Assembly (NCBI GenBank): GCA_963738135.1
Contig: CAVTVK010000002.1
Coordinates: forward strand, 248,001-312,000
Source of the DNA: Bog-473 sp963738135
Lineage (GTDB): Bacteria; Actinomycetota; Acidimicrobiia; Acidimicrobiales; RAAP-2
DNA length: 64,000 bases
Reading direction: 5' to 3'
The translations under genes were made by a program, and so were the position numbers. The notes beneath the pieces were generated by a model, which was given only the letters and a program-made list of their open reading frames with translations, was not told the origin of the DNA and did not search any database. Below are positions 1-8,397 of this stretch, in pieces; positions within the stretch are counted from its first letter, which is position 1; each line of letters starts with the position of its first letter.

Positions 1-219
1 AATCACTCCTGCTCCGAAGACGAGGCAATGCGTGGAGTCACCGAACTGGAAGTGCCCGAGTTCCTTGTCTTTGGCGACGTGATTCGCAGCGGCTTGAAGG
101 TTGGAAAGCAGGCAGTTCTGCTCAAGAAGGTGCGGATGCACGTCAGAGTTAGTCCGAACGACGGAACGGACGAGGTCGCGCAGGACCCGCGTGTCGATCT
201 CGGCCAAGCCGCGGTCAAT
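1..219 (-). CDS. phosphatidylserine decarboxylase-like C-terminal fragment (partial)
   Basis: This open minus-strand frame runs off the left edge of the window. Read towards the edge it contains KELGHFQFGDSTHC followed by LVFGAGVI. That resembles the ELGxFxFGxS segment of phosphatidylserine decarboxylases, whose serine becomes the pyruvoyl group. The frame is limited upstream by a TGA at 220-222, and only a TTG near 207 could start it, so the large upstream part of such an enzyme is missing. GC at third positions is high, which supports real coding. It may be a truncated remnant or a frame-broken gene. The family call rests on one short motif. Confidence 0.33.
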   Translation of the reverse strand, partial: MDRGLAEIDTRVLRDLVRSVVRTNSDVHPHLLEQNCLLSNLQAAANHVAKDKELGHFQFGDSTHCLVFGAGVI

Positions 220-401
220 TCAGGGAAATCTTCGATTGCTCTGGCGCACGACTGAAAAGGCCGGCAACCCGGTGTCTCGAGCCGCCCACATGGACGGCGT
301 GTTGGTATAACCCGAGGAACGACGGCACTTGGTGGCGAGTCAGGCCGTGTCCCTCGGACTAGTGTCGGCGCCAACACGCATAGGCCCTATGAGGTCAAGA
401 C

Positions 402-557
402 TTACCGACGAAGGGACCCCCGGCGCGAACCTCGGCTGAGCGCGAAACTCGCGACCCACACGATGGCCAGTACGACGGCAGCGATCCACAACAGGTGAAC
501 CGCGAATCCTGCGCCGAATAGAATTAATACCAAAAGAGCTAGCAAGACTATGAGCAT
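402..557 (-). CDS. small hydrophobic protein, lmo0937/DUF5670-like
   Basis: A 51-residue protein with two hydrophobic stretches, roughly residues 2-20 and 22-40, joined by FGAGFAVHLLW and ending in a basic Ser/Arg tail. An AGGAGGG ribosome site sits 7 bases before the ATG. The pattern matches the small lmo0937-like membrane proteins often found in stress regulons, which are predicted to sit in the cytoplasmic membrane; their biochemical role is unknown. A close paralogue lies at 17993-18157 on the other strand. It is downstream of the CsbD-like gene on the same strand and may be co-transcribed with it. Confidence 0.75.
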   Translation of the reverse strand: MLIVLLALLVLILFGAGFAVHLLWIAAVVLAIVWVASFALSRGSRRGSLRR

Positions 558-636
558 GATGGTTCCCTCCTGCAGGTCCCGAATAGGACACGATCCTCGA
601 TGAAATCGCTAACCGCCTCGGCGAGTAGCGAGAGCT

Positions 637-810
637 CTACTTCTTGAAAGCGTCCTTAACCTTTTCGCCGGCCTGCTTCAAGTTGCCGGATGCCTTGTCA
701 CCTTTCCCCTCCGCCTGCAAAGACCGATCTTTCGTGGCCTTCCCAGCGGCGTACTTCACGTGGCCCTTCGCTTCCTGGGCCTTGTTCTTGGCCTTGTCAA
801 CAGTTGACAT
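637..810 (-). CDS. CsbD family stress protein
   Basis: A 57-residue, lysine- and alanine-rich hydrophilic protein. The pattern KNKAQEAKGHVKYAAGKATKD followed by QAEGKGDKASGNLKQAGEK is typical of CsbD (PF05532), small bacterial general-stress proteins of unknown biochemistry. An AGGAGG site precedes the ATG. A GCTT-N16-GGGTAT promoter-like site lies upstream at 842-867, which fits SigB-type control. A longer CsbD-like protein is encoded at 7792. Confidence 0.85.
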   Translation of the reverse strand: MSTVDKAKNKAQEAKGHVKYAAGKATKDRSLQAEGKGDKASGNLKQAGEKVKDAFKK

Positions 811-841
811 GAAACCTCCTCTGTTCCGCTCAGGAAGCTAA

Positions 842-867
842 ATACCCGGACTTGATGGATACCAAGC
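842..867 (-). promoter_or_regulatory. SigB/SigF-like promoter of the CsbD gene
   Basis: On the minus strand GCTT and GGGTAT are separated by 16 bases, about 30 bases upstream of the CsbD start. The -10-like box is perfect and the -35-like box has one change from GTTT. Confidence 0.45.
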
Positions 868-930
868 ACACAGTGGTTCCCTGTTGCAACCTGCATCAAT
901 CGGCAGAGGAATTCATCGAGCGTGGGCGAC

Positions 931-1131
931 CTACTTCTTTGGATACGTTCGCTCCTCTTGAATTCTGCCGTTGGCCTTGTGAATTCTCACACTCACAGAC
1001 TGCTTGTCGGCCTTGGCAGAAGTGGCAGCTCGTCGTATTGCAGCCTGCTTGGTCTTATCTTGGGCGATGACTCCTCGGTGACTCTCCGCGACCCAGCGGT
1101 CGCCCTTCTTCACAATATCGATCTGCTTCAT
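931..1131 (-). CDS. DUF2188 domain protein
   Basis: A 66-residue protein starting MKQIDIVKKGDRWVAES and ending NGRIQEERTYPKK. The central 'SVRIHKANGRIQEERTY' pattern is the DUF2188 signature (PF09954), a small basic domain that occurs alone in many bacteria and has no assigned function. AAGGAG precedes the ATG by about 8 bases. It lies between stress-type genes on the same strand. Confidence 0.8.
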   Translation of the reverse strand: MKQIDIVKKGDRWVAESHRGVIAQDKTKQAAIRRAATSAKADKQSVSVRIHKANGRIQEERTYPKK

Positions 1132-1191
1132 TTCTGTGCTCCTTGCCTAAAGTGACTATGCAGCTGTTTACGAAACGGGTTCCGGGGACTT

Positions 1192-1788
1192 CTAAAGATC
1201 TCGGACGTTCCCTGCCGACTCCTTCGCCTGGTTGCTGACCTCTCCGCCGGCATGGCTCGCGGCGTCCTTTGTTTGGTCGACGGCATCCTGAGCTGTCCCT
1301 CGGACCTCCTCGACGCTGGACTCCGCCGCCTCTTCGAGGTGCTGAGCACTGTCACGTACGGGCTCTCTGAGGGCACCCATCGCCTCTTGACCGGACTGCT
1401 TGAGCTCCTCGACTGCAGGCTCGCGATCTCCTGCGCTTTGCCCGCCAGTTGGGCCTCCGTGTCGGAGCCCGGGAAGATCGCGGCAGCCAAAAAACCCAGG
1501 CCGAACGCCATGGATCCCGCGACCAATGGAGCACCTTGCGTCTTTTTCGCCGCAGCATCTGGAAGCTGATGTCCCGCCTCGCCGGCGGCCTTGACCGAGG
1601 CCTGCACATCAGCGGCGCTTCCCATGATCGAGTCCCTGGCTGCGGTTAGTCCCGCCGTGAGCTTCTGCTTACGGCGTTCCACGACCCGGCTGGGACTGAC
1701 GCGGTCGCTGATCGCGTCGACTGTTGTTCCCAGTTCGCTCCCGCGTATCGGCAATCTCGCGCCTCAATTCCTCTGTGCTTTGGCCCAC
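1192..1788 (-). pseudogene. DUF3618 domain protein with two frame breaks
   Basis: A GTG at 1788 preceded by AAGGAGGA opens MGQSTEELRREIADTRE. This is the start of a DUF3618 domain, but the continuation ELGTTVDAISDRVSPSRV lies in the next frame (apparent extra base near 1737-1740). A hydrophobic segment (VAGSMAFGLGFLAAAIF) follows. A second break near 1420-1425 (apparent missing base) returns to the first frame, giving a helical tail with repeated Glu/Ala heptad-like content that ends NVRDL. The start overlaps the end of the holin-like gene by 25 bases. DUF3618 proteins are small membrane-associated proteins of unknown role, usually next to holin-like genes, as here and again at 16232-16603. 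Confidence 0.7.
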
Positions 1789-2192
1789 TGGACATCCTCC
1801 TTTAGTGTTTCGACGGTTTGCTCAGGCATAGGACTGATCGAACGGGCCTGCTGTCGGCCTCGGAGGGCCAAAAGACCGCTACCCAGTGCGTAGAGCACGC
1901 CAACGACGGCGAAGGCCAGCGCGCGATTCATCACCTGACTGAGAAGCCAGGCCAGCGCAAGGGACAGGAACAGGAGGGCCATGTGTCCGGCGAGCGCCGC
2001 TCCACCGAACAGGCCGGCCGCTTTCCCTGTCTTTCCGATTTCCTCTTTTGTTTCGACCTTCGCCAGAGCAATCTCCTGGCGCACCAAGGTTCCCATTTCA
2101 GCGACAACGTCGCCCATGAGCTGACCGAGGGATTTCTCGGCGTCATCGCCGAGGGCAGGCGACCCGCCTTGGGTATCAACCGAAATCGCCAT
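1764..2192 (-). CDS. holin-like membrane protein (DUF1469)
   Basis: 142 residues. The N-terminal amphipathic part includes LGQLMGDVVAEMGTLVRQEIALAKVE, then two transmembrane segments fall at about residues 58-82 and 88-108, with a charged tail ending VETLKEDVQWAKA. This is the layout of the DUF1469/'phage holin family' actinobacterial proteins (PF07332), which belong to chromosomal stress operons and are not evidence for a prophage. The ATG shares its first base with the TGA of the upstream gene, so translation is coupled. A frame-broken paralogue is at 16600-17007. Confidence 0.85.
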   Translation of the reverse strand: MAISVDTQGGSPALGDDAEKSLGQLMGDVVAEMGTLVRQEIALAKVETKEEIGKTGKAAGLFGGAALAGHMALLFLSLALAWLLSQVMNRALAFAVVGVLYALGSGLLALRGRQQARSISPMPEQTVETLKEDVQWAKAQRN

Positions 2193-2869
2193 CAGAGTGA
2201 CCCCGATTCCGACATACCACCGATGAACTCGGGCACGGGGGTGGAACCCGGCACGGGGGCGCTACCGATGGAGGGGGCGTCCTGGGCGGCGCCATTGTGG
2301 AGCGTCGCCGCTGGGTCAGGCGCCTCCCCGTTATTCGCTTTCTGAGCGCCCCTGGCCAGCCGACCGGTCGCAAATCCCGCAACGATGGCGCCGACCAGAA
2401 ATGCGCCCGGGCGACGGCGGGCGAATCGGCTCAAGTCGTCGACGAGGCCGACGAAGCCGCGCTGCTCGAGACGGTCTGCATACTGGTTCGCTTGGTGGGC
2501 AGTCCGGTCGAGCCATTCAACAGCCCGTGGAGCATCGTTGATGCGCCCTTCGGCAAGCGCACGAAACTCGCCGGCCAAACTGCGGAGTTCAGTCGCTGCT
2601 CTATCGGTCTGCTCTGACGCCCGTCCGCCGAGCTCTTGCTGAGCTTGTTCGATCACTCGATGAAACTCGCGCTGGGCCTGGTCCGTGAGCCGGGTGAGCT
2701 GTTCCTTGGCCTCGGTCGCAACTTGCTGACCACCTTGGTGGGCCACCTGCGTCGTCTCGGCGGCCTGTTCCTTTACGGTGGAAGCCACCGCCGAGCCCTG
2801 TTGTTTGGCGGCCTCGCTGGTCGAACTAAGACTCCCCGAGCCTGAACCATTTCCGTGTGTGGTCGTCAT
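2192..2869 (-). CDS. coiled-coil membrane-anchored protein, first gene of a stress operon
   Basis: 225 residues starting MTTTHGNGSG. An AGGAGGAG site lies just before this ATG, which is why it is preferred to an in-frame start 26 codons upstream. Residues 15-130 are Gln/Glu/Ala rich and predicted to form long helices (AKEQLTRLTDQAQREFHRV). A single hydrophobic segment (GAFLVGAIVAGFATGRLA) lies near residue 175, followed by a Pro/Gly-rich disordered tail. No defined family is recognised. The context (holin-like and DUF3618 genes downstream, SigB-like promoter and palindrome upstream) suggests a stress-envelope role. Confidence 0.75.
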   Translation of the reverse strand: MTTTHGNGSGSGSLSSTSEAAKQQGSAVASTVKEQAAETTQVAHQGGQQVATEAKEQLTRLTDQAQREFHRVIEQAQQELGGRASEQTDRAATELRSLAGEFRALAEGRINDAPRAVEWLDRTAHQANQYADRLEQRGFVGLVDDLSRFARRRPGAFLVGAIVAGFATGRLARGAQKANNGEAPDPAATLHNGAAQDAPSIGSAPVPGSTPVPEFIGGMSESGSL

Positions 2870-2902
2870 AACTCTCCTCCTGGTGTGGACAAAATGATGA
2901 GT

Positions 2903-2939
2903 TACCCCAGGGATTTCGTTCAAACCCACCGATCGGGTG
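2903..2939 (-). promoter_or_regulatory. SigB/SigF-like promoter with adjoining palindrome
   Basis: On the minus strand GTTT (2925-2922) and GGGTA (2907-2903) are 14 bases apart, 34 bases upstream of the operon start. Directly upstream lies a near-palindrome (TCACCCGATCGGTGG) whose last G touches GTTT. The same composite arrangement occurs at 9328-9369 and 22209-22248. Confidence 0.55.
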
Positions 2940-3043
2940 ATTTTCAAATAACGTTTCGACCGCGAGCCCAGGAGCGTTCTCGCTCGATACGCGGAAGAGG
3001 GAAGTGTCTGCTCGTGTCGAGCGAAGAGCGGCAGTTGAATGGG

Positions 3044-3120
3044 GTGCCACCACCTATCGAACCTCAGCCCGAACCGAATCCGCCTTCGCCGTTCCCGAAC
3101 CCGAACCCGTTGCTCGTTAG
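3044..3120 (+). CDS. proline-rich micropeptide, paralogue 1 (probable frame break near the end)
   Basis: A GTG opens PPPIEPQPEPNPPSP, closely matching the micropeptide at 23414-23500 (PIEPEPEPNPPSP). One missing base near 3112 would restore the shared ending PLAR and the TAG at 3118-3120; without that correction the frame reads on to 3223. About 25 residues are expected. No domain is recognised and the peptide would be fully disordered. Conservation of the two copies in sequence and phase is the main argument for coding. Confidence 0.45.
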
Positions 3121-3441
3121 GAACACTCCACCTGCGCCGAGAGGCGAAGGAGATTCACCTTTGCCAGCGGGATTCTCCAATCCGGCGACGGATTCATGTA
3201 GCCGTCTCCAGCCCGTTGAATAAGCGGAGCCGAGGGGACGGGTGCGGGGGTTCAGACAGACACGAGTCTGGCCAACAGAGAGAAATCAGTGCAATAGGAC
3301 GGTCGTCGTATTCTGATGCGCCCACGAGAGCGTCCCACAGTCAGTCCGCTCAGCATGACTTCGACCTAACCTCTCGGGGGTTGCTCTGACCCGGTGGGTA
3401 GTCCTGCTCATGTATCAGTTACAACGACCAACGACTACCAG
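3121..3441. other. intergenic stretch, nothing recognised
   Basis: No frame here has convincing coding character and no strong hairpin is seen. Open frames present are short and mixed in composition. Confidence 0.4.
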
Positions 3442-3708
3442 TCACTTGACGATGGCGCCACTGTTGTTGGTATTGCTGGTTGTTCCGCTGTTACCGGTTG
3501 AGCCGCTGTTGATCGTTCCGTTCTTATTGATTCTTCCACTTTTACCGCTTCCGCCCGCCGAGGGTGTGCACGGGCCTCCGGGGCGTCCGACGCAGCTATT
3601 CGGCTGATGTGAGGAGTTACCGGGACCACCCGTTCCGCAAGCGGCCAGACCGGCGCCGACGATGAGGGCAACCGCCGTCCCGACAAGTAGTTTTCGGATT
3701 CCGAGCAT
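3442..3708 (-). CDS. small lipoprotein with Asn/Ser/Gly-rich tail
   Basis: 88 residues. The N terminus MLGIRKLLVGTAVALIVGAG followed by LAAC is a lipoprotein signal peptide with a good lipobox, so the mature protein should begin at Cys24 and be anchored outside the membrane. The rest is low complexity and rich in Gly, Ser and Asn (NSGSTGNSGTTSNTNNSG), with one Cys in SCVGRPGG. No ribosome site is visible before the ATG; a promoter-like site ends only 11 bases upstream, so the message may be nearly leaderless. Function unknown. Confidence 0.65.
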   Translation of the reverse strand: MLGIRKLLVGTAVALIVGAGLAACGTGGPGNSSHQPNSCVGRPGGPCTPSAGGSGKSGRINKNGTINSGSTGNSGTTSNTNNSGAIVK

Positions 3709-3719
3709 TCCGTGGTTAC

Positions 3720-3745
3720 TACCCTTGCCGAGATGGACGGCAAAC
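3720..3745 (-). promoter_or_regulatory. SigB/SigF-like promoter of the lipoprotein gene
   Basis: On the minus strand GTTT and GGGTA are separated by 17 bases. The GGGTA box ends 11 bases before the ATG. Confidence 0.45.
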
Positions 3746-4100
3746 CTGGACTCGATCGCTCCATGTGGGACCCAGGCGAGGGAGGTTTCGACTGTGAGGA
3801 CCCGGTCGATGGCTCTTCATCGCAAATGCCACGCCTCCTATGGGTCGAATCGGCCGCAGGTGCCCCTGCTCTTTCACCCGAACGGGTGCTTCTGCGCGCA
3901 GCACTCAGAGCCCACGCGTCGAGTGCTCGGGGGCTGCGCGTTTTAGAAATGTCCTCAACGCTCAGCCAGTGAATGAACGAGGCCACTCGCATGCGGGACA
4001 CGGCTCTGCAGGCCGCCGCCCGTAGTGCGGCGGCGCTCTGTCGCCCGGAAGGCAGGGACGCCTCGGCACTGACCGGCAGTCCCCACCCAGTTCGGTTCAA
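3746..4100. other. intergenic stretch with palindrome CACCCGAACGGGTG
   Basis: The palindrome at 3875-3888 belongs to the recurring CACCCGATCGGGTG family but no clear GTTT/GGGTA pair flanks it. A GC-rich inverted repeat (GCCGCCGC / GCGGCGGC) near 4012-4036 could end transcription of the genes on either side. No convincing gene is seen. Confidence 0.45.
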
Positions 4101-4892
4101 TCAAGACAAGGCCGGTTCCGTGGTCAACGATGCTTCTCGGCTCGTCGGGACTCGGGTCGGGTGACGTCCCGCGTGCTCGGCAGCGAGGGCGAAGCGGTGC
4201 GCGTCGCGTACGGCACAGCCTCCGTGGTCATTGTTGAAGTAGACGTACACGTCTTCGTCCGGGCTCCACAGATCAGCGAGGCGCCCGGCCCAGTTGGCGA
4301 GGGCAGTCCGTCCATAGCAGGGAGCCGGGTGTGCCCGGCCCTCGTGCAGCCGCAGATAGCCCCAATCGGCGGTACGCCAACGCGGGGACTTCCGCTGTGG
4401 GGTGTCAGTGAGGCAGAACGTTGCTCGGTTCTGCTGCAAAATGTCCGCGACCTCGTCCGTGTACCACGACTCATGGCGCGGTTCGAAGGCCACTCGCACG
4501 CCCGCCGGGAAGGTCTTGAGGGTGGACGCCAGACGAACGGGGTCGGCACGGAAGTTGGCCGGAAGTTGCAACAGGATCGGTCCGACCTTGTGTCCCAAGC
4601 CGCTTGAGTGGCTGAGAAGCCGCCGCACCGGCTCCGTCGGTTTGCTCAGTCGCAGCACATGGGTGAGATAGCGACTCGCCTTGAGGCTGAACACGAAGTC
4701 CTCAGGCGTAAGAGCGGCCCACCGTTCGAAGGTGTCCTTCTCTGGCAGACGGTAGAAGACGTTGTTGACCTCCACCGATTGAAAACGGTCCGAGTAGTAC
4801 GTCAGCCAGTCCTTCTGGGCCAGGTTCCGGGGATACAGGCGACCACGCCAATCGGCGTACTGCCATCCAGAAGTCCCGATGACGACGCTCAC
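4101..4892 (-). CDS. DUF72 domain protein
   Basis: 263 residues, the usual length for the family (PF01904, YecE-like TIM barrel). IGTSGWQYADWRG begins at residue 5 and FSLKASRYLTH near residue 68, both typical, and the later strand DVYVYFNNDHGG matches the conserved YxYFNN motif. Members have been proposed to act on nucleic acids or to bind metals, but no reaction is established. It starts ATGAGCGTC and diverges from the oxidoreductase gene at 5045. Confidence 0.88.
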   Translation of the reverse strand: MSVVIGTSGWQYADWRGRLYPRNLAQKDWLTYYSDRFQSVEVNNVFYRLPEKDTFERWAALTPEDFVFSLKASRYLTHVLRLSKPTEPVRRLLSHSSGLGHKVGPILLQLPANFRADPVRLASTLKTFPAGVRVAFEPRHESWYTDEVADILQQNRATFCLTDTPQRKSPRWRTADWGYLRLHEGRAHPAPCYGRTALANWAGRLADLWSPDEDVYVYFNNDHGGCAVRDAHRFALAAEHAGRHPTRVPTSREASLTTEPALS

Positions 4893-5044
4893 GGTGAGCA
4901 GCTACCCGCGCCGCGCCTGACGAAAACCCGATTGCTCGGCAGTCGCGACGTCCCTCGGCCTCGCGACGGGCGTTTGCCGCCCGACGTCCGGTTTGCCGCC
5001 ACCGAAGTCGGGCAAGACACCGAAAGACACTGCGGGAGGTTCGT

Positions 5045-6001
5045 ATGGCCGAAATTGGAGCATTTCTATCGAGCGAGGAGCATGGGCCGGCCGCACTCGT
5101 GGCTCAGGCCAAGCTGGCTGAGGAAAGCGGGCATGCATTCCCTCTTCATTTCGGACCACTTCCACCCGTGGATCGACCGCCAGGGTGAGAGCCCGTTCGT
5201 CTGGAGTGTCATCGGCGCCATCAGCGCCACGACGTCGCACAAGGTCACCACGGGCGTCACGTGCCCCACCGTCCGGATCCACCCGGCGATCCTGGCCCAG
5301 GCCGCCGCCACCTCGCAGCACCTACTCAATGGCCGCTTCGTCTTCGGAATCGGCTCGGGCGAGGCCCTCAACGAGCACATCCTGGGACATCGCTGGCCCC
5401 CGGTCGAAACCAGGCTCGACAGCTCGAAGAGGCCGTCGAGGTCATCCGCAAGCTCTGGCAGGGTGGGCTGGTGACCCATCACGGCCGCTACTACACCGTC
5501 GAGAATGCCCGCATCTACTCTCTGCCCGACTCGCCACCCCCGATCCTGGTCTCGGCTTTCGGACCCGACGCGACGGACGTGGCCGCCCGCATCGGCGACG
5601 GCTTCGTGACCGTGCAGCCCGACAAAGAAATGCTGGAGCGGTACCGCAAGAAGAACGGTGGGAGGGGCCGTGCCATCGCCGCGCTCAAGGTCTGTTGGGA
5701 CGAGGACGAGCAGGTGGCTCGCAAGCGGGCCCACGAGCTGTGGCCGACCGAAGGCGTCGAGGGTCAGCTCGCCCAGGAATTGTCGCTGCCATCCCACTTC
5801 GAAGCGGCCGCTGCAAACGTGACCGAGGACATGGTGGCCGAGCAGATCGCCTGCGGCCCGGACCCCGAGAAGCATGTCGGGGCCATCAAGAAGTACCTCG
5901 ACGCAGGATTCGACGAGGTGTACATCAACCAAATCGGTCCCGACCAGGAGGGATTCTTCCGCTTCTACGAGCGGGAGCTCCGATCACGGTTGGGCGTCTA
6001 A
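5045..6001 (+). pseudogene. F420-dependent LLM-class oxidoreductase (G6PDH-like clade), two frame breaks
   Basis: The start MAEIGAFLSSEEHGP and later ISDHFHPWIDRQGESPFVW are typical of the F420-dependent glucose-6-phosphate dehydrogenase-like clade of luciferase-like enzymes, which use F420 as hydride carrier in the cytoplasm. The frame changes near 5130 (extra base) and again near 5415-5421 (missing base), after which EEAVEVIRKLWQGGLVTHHG runs cleanly to the stop at 6001. The two breaks cancel, and corrected length is about 318 residues, which is normal. Substrate cannot be read from the sequence. The breaks may be sequence errors. Confidence 0.75.
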
Positions 6002-6235
6002 GAAGCCGGGACGACTCGAGAGCCCTCTTCTGCCATCACATCGAGGGCGGGGTCGGATTGCGGGAACCTCGAGGCAGTTAGCCCTCGACTTCTTGTCGTC
6101 CCGCTTCTGCGCTTCTTCGATCTCCTCAGGGGTCGCCGCTTCGCGGTACACGGGTGGATCCGTCGCCTCTTTGTCGACGTCATCGGGTGTAGTCGATCCG
6201 GCAGTCGATCCGGCAGTTCTTCCGTCAGTTGTCAT
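5984..6235 (-). CDS. small hydrophilic hypothetical protein
   Basis: 83 residues starting MTTDGRTAGSTAGSTTPDD. A 12-base direct repeat encodes AGST twice. The middle (AATPEEIEEAQKRDDKKSRA) has good coding character and is strongly helical; the last 30 residues look less natural, so a frame change near 6080 is possible. It converges on and slightly overlaps the end of the oxidoreductase gene. No family recognised. Confidence 0.38.
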   Translation of the reverse strand: MTTDGRTAGSTAGSTTPDDVDKEATDPPVYREAATPEEIEEAQKRDDKKSRANCLEVPAIRPRPRCDGRRGLSSRPGFLDAQP

Positions 6236-6308
6236 GATCGCGTATTTAACCCGTGTCGCCCCAATCATGCCCCCATGAGCACCGACCCCGCCTTCATTCG
6301 TGCCGAGA

Positions 6309-6333
6309 GTTTGGCGCTCACAGAGTAGGGCAC
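6309..6333 (+). promoter_or_regulatory. SigB/SigF-like promoter of the small cysteine-pair protein
   Basis: GTTT and GGGCAC are separated by 15 bases and the -10-like box ends 10 bases before the GTG at 6344. The GGGCA variant is the same as that before the gene at 22260. Confidence 0.45.
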
Positions 6334-6343
6334 TGACACGGGA

Positions 6344-6688
6344 GTGAGCAGTCCGTACGTCGACATGGACCCTATGGCCATATTGATCAGGATGCGCGTG
6401 GACACCTCCCGGTGGCACATCGTCGACACCGAAAGAGAGCTGACCTGGTGCGGGCTGTTCTTGTCACAGGGCAGTGCCACTCGCCTCTTGAGCGAGACTC
6501 CGTCGGACCGCCGCTGCGGGACGTGCGTCGGTCGCTTCGAAGAGGACGTCTTCCGCCGGCCCAACGAGGGCGATACCAGTTCTTCACGCGAATCGGGCTG
6601 GTCGAGGCGGGGGCAGGAGGATTTCAAGCGCAGAATCCGTCAACTCATCCGAGGTCCCGCACGCCGGATGTCGCTCATTGACGTTTGA
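6344..6688 (+). CDS. small cysteine-pair protein, paralogue A
   Basis: 114 residues. The first 75 are about two-thirds identical to the protein at 21938: both have ILIRMRV, SRWHI, ELTWC or ALTWC, LFLSQGS, LSETP and DRRCGTC or DRRCETC. The conserved CxxC, with the earlier WC and His, may bind a metal such as zinc. The C-terminal 40 residues are basic (RRGQEDFKRRIRQLIRG) and unique to this copy, which could suggest nucleic-acid contact. The GTG start aligns with the paralogue's ATG. Function unknown. Confidence 0.6.
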   Translation: MSSPYVDMDPMAILIRMRVDTSRWHIVDTERELTWCGLFLSQGSATRLLSETPSDRRCGTCVGRFEEDVFRRPNEGDTSSSRESGWSRRGQEDFKRRIRQLIRGPARRMSLIDV

Positions 6689-6774
6689 TGGACCCCAGTG
6701 ATCGCTGGGGGTTGAAGTCTCAGGCCCGAAAAGGGAACTACCAAGTCGGACACTCAAGAAGGAGAATCAACAAC

Positions 6775-7347
6775 GTGGATGTGATTGATCTACTCGTCGC
6801 CGATCACAATCGTGTTCGCGGCCTCATCTCGCGGTACAAGGATGCCGATGAGGCCGACGACACTAACGAAGCTTCCCGGCTCGCTGACGCCATAATTCGC
6901 GAGCTGAATGTCCACATGGCGGCCGAGGAGAGTGTCTTTTACCAGGCAGTCAAGAAGCGCACGAACGAGATAAAAGATGATGTCGACGAAGGTTACGAGG
7001 AGCACCATGTAGCCAAGGTCCTGATCGGTGAGATCCAAGATCTGAAGCCGAGCAGCGACCCGTGGGTCGCCAAGATGACTGTCCTCATTGAGAGCGTGGA
7101 ACACCACGTCGACGAGGAGGAAGACGAACTATTCCCATCGGTCCGGTCTTCGACTGATGCGCCGCGCCGAGAAAAGCTCGGGCAGGAGTTCGACGAGAAG
7201 AGGGTGAGTCTCGGCGGGCCGTCGCTTGGAGAAAAGATTGAAGAATCAACCTCCGACTTACGCAAGAAGGCAAGCAAGCAAGACATTCCCGGACGTTCGA
7301 AGATGGGACACGACGAGCTGGCGGCCACCGTAGATCTTGATAATTGA
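6775..7347 (+). CDS. hemerythrin HHE domain protein
   Basis: 190 residues from a GTG preceded by AAGGAG. Iron-binding candidates follow the HHE pattern: DHNRVRG at residue 10, HMAAEE near 48, EEHHVAKVLI near 84 and EHHVDEEEDELFP near 115. The C-terminal 60 residues are charged and outside the domain. Hemerythrin-like proteins bind O2, sense redox state or store iron through a di-iron site. The position among stress genes and near the iron-containing redox protein at 9486 fits an oxidative-stress role. A longer in-frame start exists but lacks a ribosome site. Confidence 0.85.
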   Translation: MDVIDLLVADHNRVRGLISRYKDADEADDTNEASRLADAIIRELNVHMAAEESVFYQAVKKRTNEIKDDVDEGYEEHHVAKVLIGEIQDLKPSSDPWVAKMTVLIESVEHHVDEEEDELFPSVRSSTDAPRREKLGQEFDEKRVSLGGPSLGEKIEESTSDLRKKASKQDIPGRSKMGHDELAATVDLDN

Positions 7348-7445
7348 TTTATACGATGCTGACGATGAGGGACTTGTTGATGTCGTCAGATCTGTTGGCT
7401 CTTCGACGACCCCGGTTTTGTGGCCGGCGACAAACTCGTTGAGTC

Positions 7446-7943
7446 GTGGCCGAAAGGGACGCGCGGTATGGATGTCAACTCGTCCCCTTCGTAATGGAAA
7501 CGGTGGACTCGTCCCCTCCCTGGAATGTTCACCTTGTTTACGAGCTCGAGGGCGTCGTCCTCGGGGGCGATCTCCAGCTATTTGTCGGCCTGACTAGGGC
7601 GCCCGAGGCAATCTGCAGCATCCCACTCCCCGATAATCACTTGAGATCGATCGAGAACCAACGGTTTGATGGGGACCCATTCGACCACAAGTCCTGGCGG
7701 AACCTGCTGTATGCCCCGTCTCGCGATGCCCTTTTGCTTTGGTGGTTCTTTGGGCATGCATACCGGAGAGAAGACGAACAGGAGAATGTAAATGAGCGAG
7801 AACAAGGACACCGGTCCCGAAGCTGGAGCAAAGGGCATCGTCGAAGACGTGAAGGGCAAGGCCAAGGAAGCAGCAGGGGCGATTGCCGGCAAGGACGAAT
7901 TGCGTCGCGAGGGAAGAGCGCAGCAGGACAAGGCGGAAGCTGA
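7446..7943 (+). CDS. uncertain hypothetical protein
   Basis: From the GTG at 7446 to about 7790 the frame has moderate third-position GC and plausible protein text (PPWNVHLVYELEG). Beyond that it overlaps the CsbD-like gene in another frame and becomes arginine rich, so the real end is probably earlier and hidden by a frame change. No family recognised; it may not be a gene. Confidence 0.22.
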   Translation: MAERDARYGCQLVPFVMETVDSSPPWNVHLVYELEGVVLGGDLQLFVGLTRAPEAICSIPLPDNHLRSIENQRFDGDPFDHKSWRNLLYAPSRDALLLWWFFGHAYRREDEQENVNEREQGHRSRSWSKGHRRRREGQGQGSSRGDCRQGRIASRGKSAAGQGGS

Positions 7944-8034
7944 GCGAGATGTGGCCGCCAAGGAAGCAGAAGCTGAGAAGGCTCGCGCCGAGGCTGAGGC
8001 CCACGAGGCCGAACAACGCTCCCACCAGAGCTGA
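7792..8034 (+). CDS. CsbD family protein with extended Ala/Glu-rich tail
   Basis: 80 residues. Residues 13-48 match the CsbD pattern (GIVEDVKGKAKEAAGAIAGKD). The tail is almost pure Ala/Glu/Lys/Arg (EAEKARAEAEAHEAEQ), which predicts a long charged helix. GGAG lies 9 bases before the ATG. The family is induced in general stress in other bacteria. Confidence 0.82.
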   Translation: MSENKDTGPEAGAKGIVEDVKGKAKEAAGAIAGKDELRREGRAQQDKAEAERDVAAKEAEAEKARAEAEAHEAEQRSHQS

Positions 8035-8397
8035 CTCACATAAGTGTTCGAACCCCTTCGTATCCCTTTCATGGGATGTGGAGGGGCGCCCGGGAAGCGA
8101 GGGGTCCCGAATGGTCCTTTGGGGTTATGCCAGTGAGGGACTGCCCCCGCCGGTCAGGCCGGGAGCCCGGAAGAAGCCATGACCGCCTCAGCTCGGGCCC
8201 ACGCCCTGTGGAGTCCGATCCGAACGAGTTGGTCGGTGAAGGCTTTTCCGGCCTCCCTGCCTACCATCCCATCGCCGTCGAGTGGAATGCCGGCGTCTTC
8301 CAAGATGGCGAAGCAGTTTCTGCTTGCCACATTTCCATCCTTTCGGGTGAGTGGACGTCCTCGATGCCGGCCGAGTCCCTGCTGCAGCCTCCGTTTT
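8035..8397. other. intergenic stretch, coding uncertain
   Basis: A minus-strand frame here contains the fairly natural text FAILEDAGIPLDGDGMV and ends at 8154, but no start, ribosome site or family could be assigned. Otherwise nothing is recognised. Confidence 0.3.

Noticed and set aside
28..255. Plus-strand frame of 75 codons at the left edge
   Set aside because: The codon-aligned minus-strand frame has higher third-position GC and contains the decarboxylase-like ELGxFxFG motif, so the plus-strand frame is probably its mirror.
1764..2192. Prophage, suggested by holin-like proteins
   Set aside because: These DUF1469 proteins sit in chromosomal stress operons with DUF3618; no phage structural, lysis or replication genes are present.
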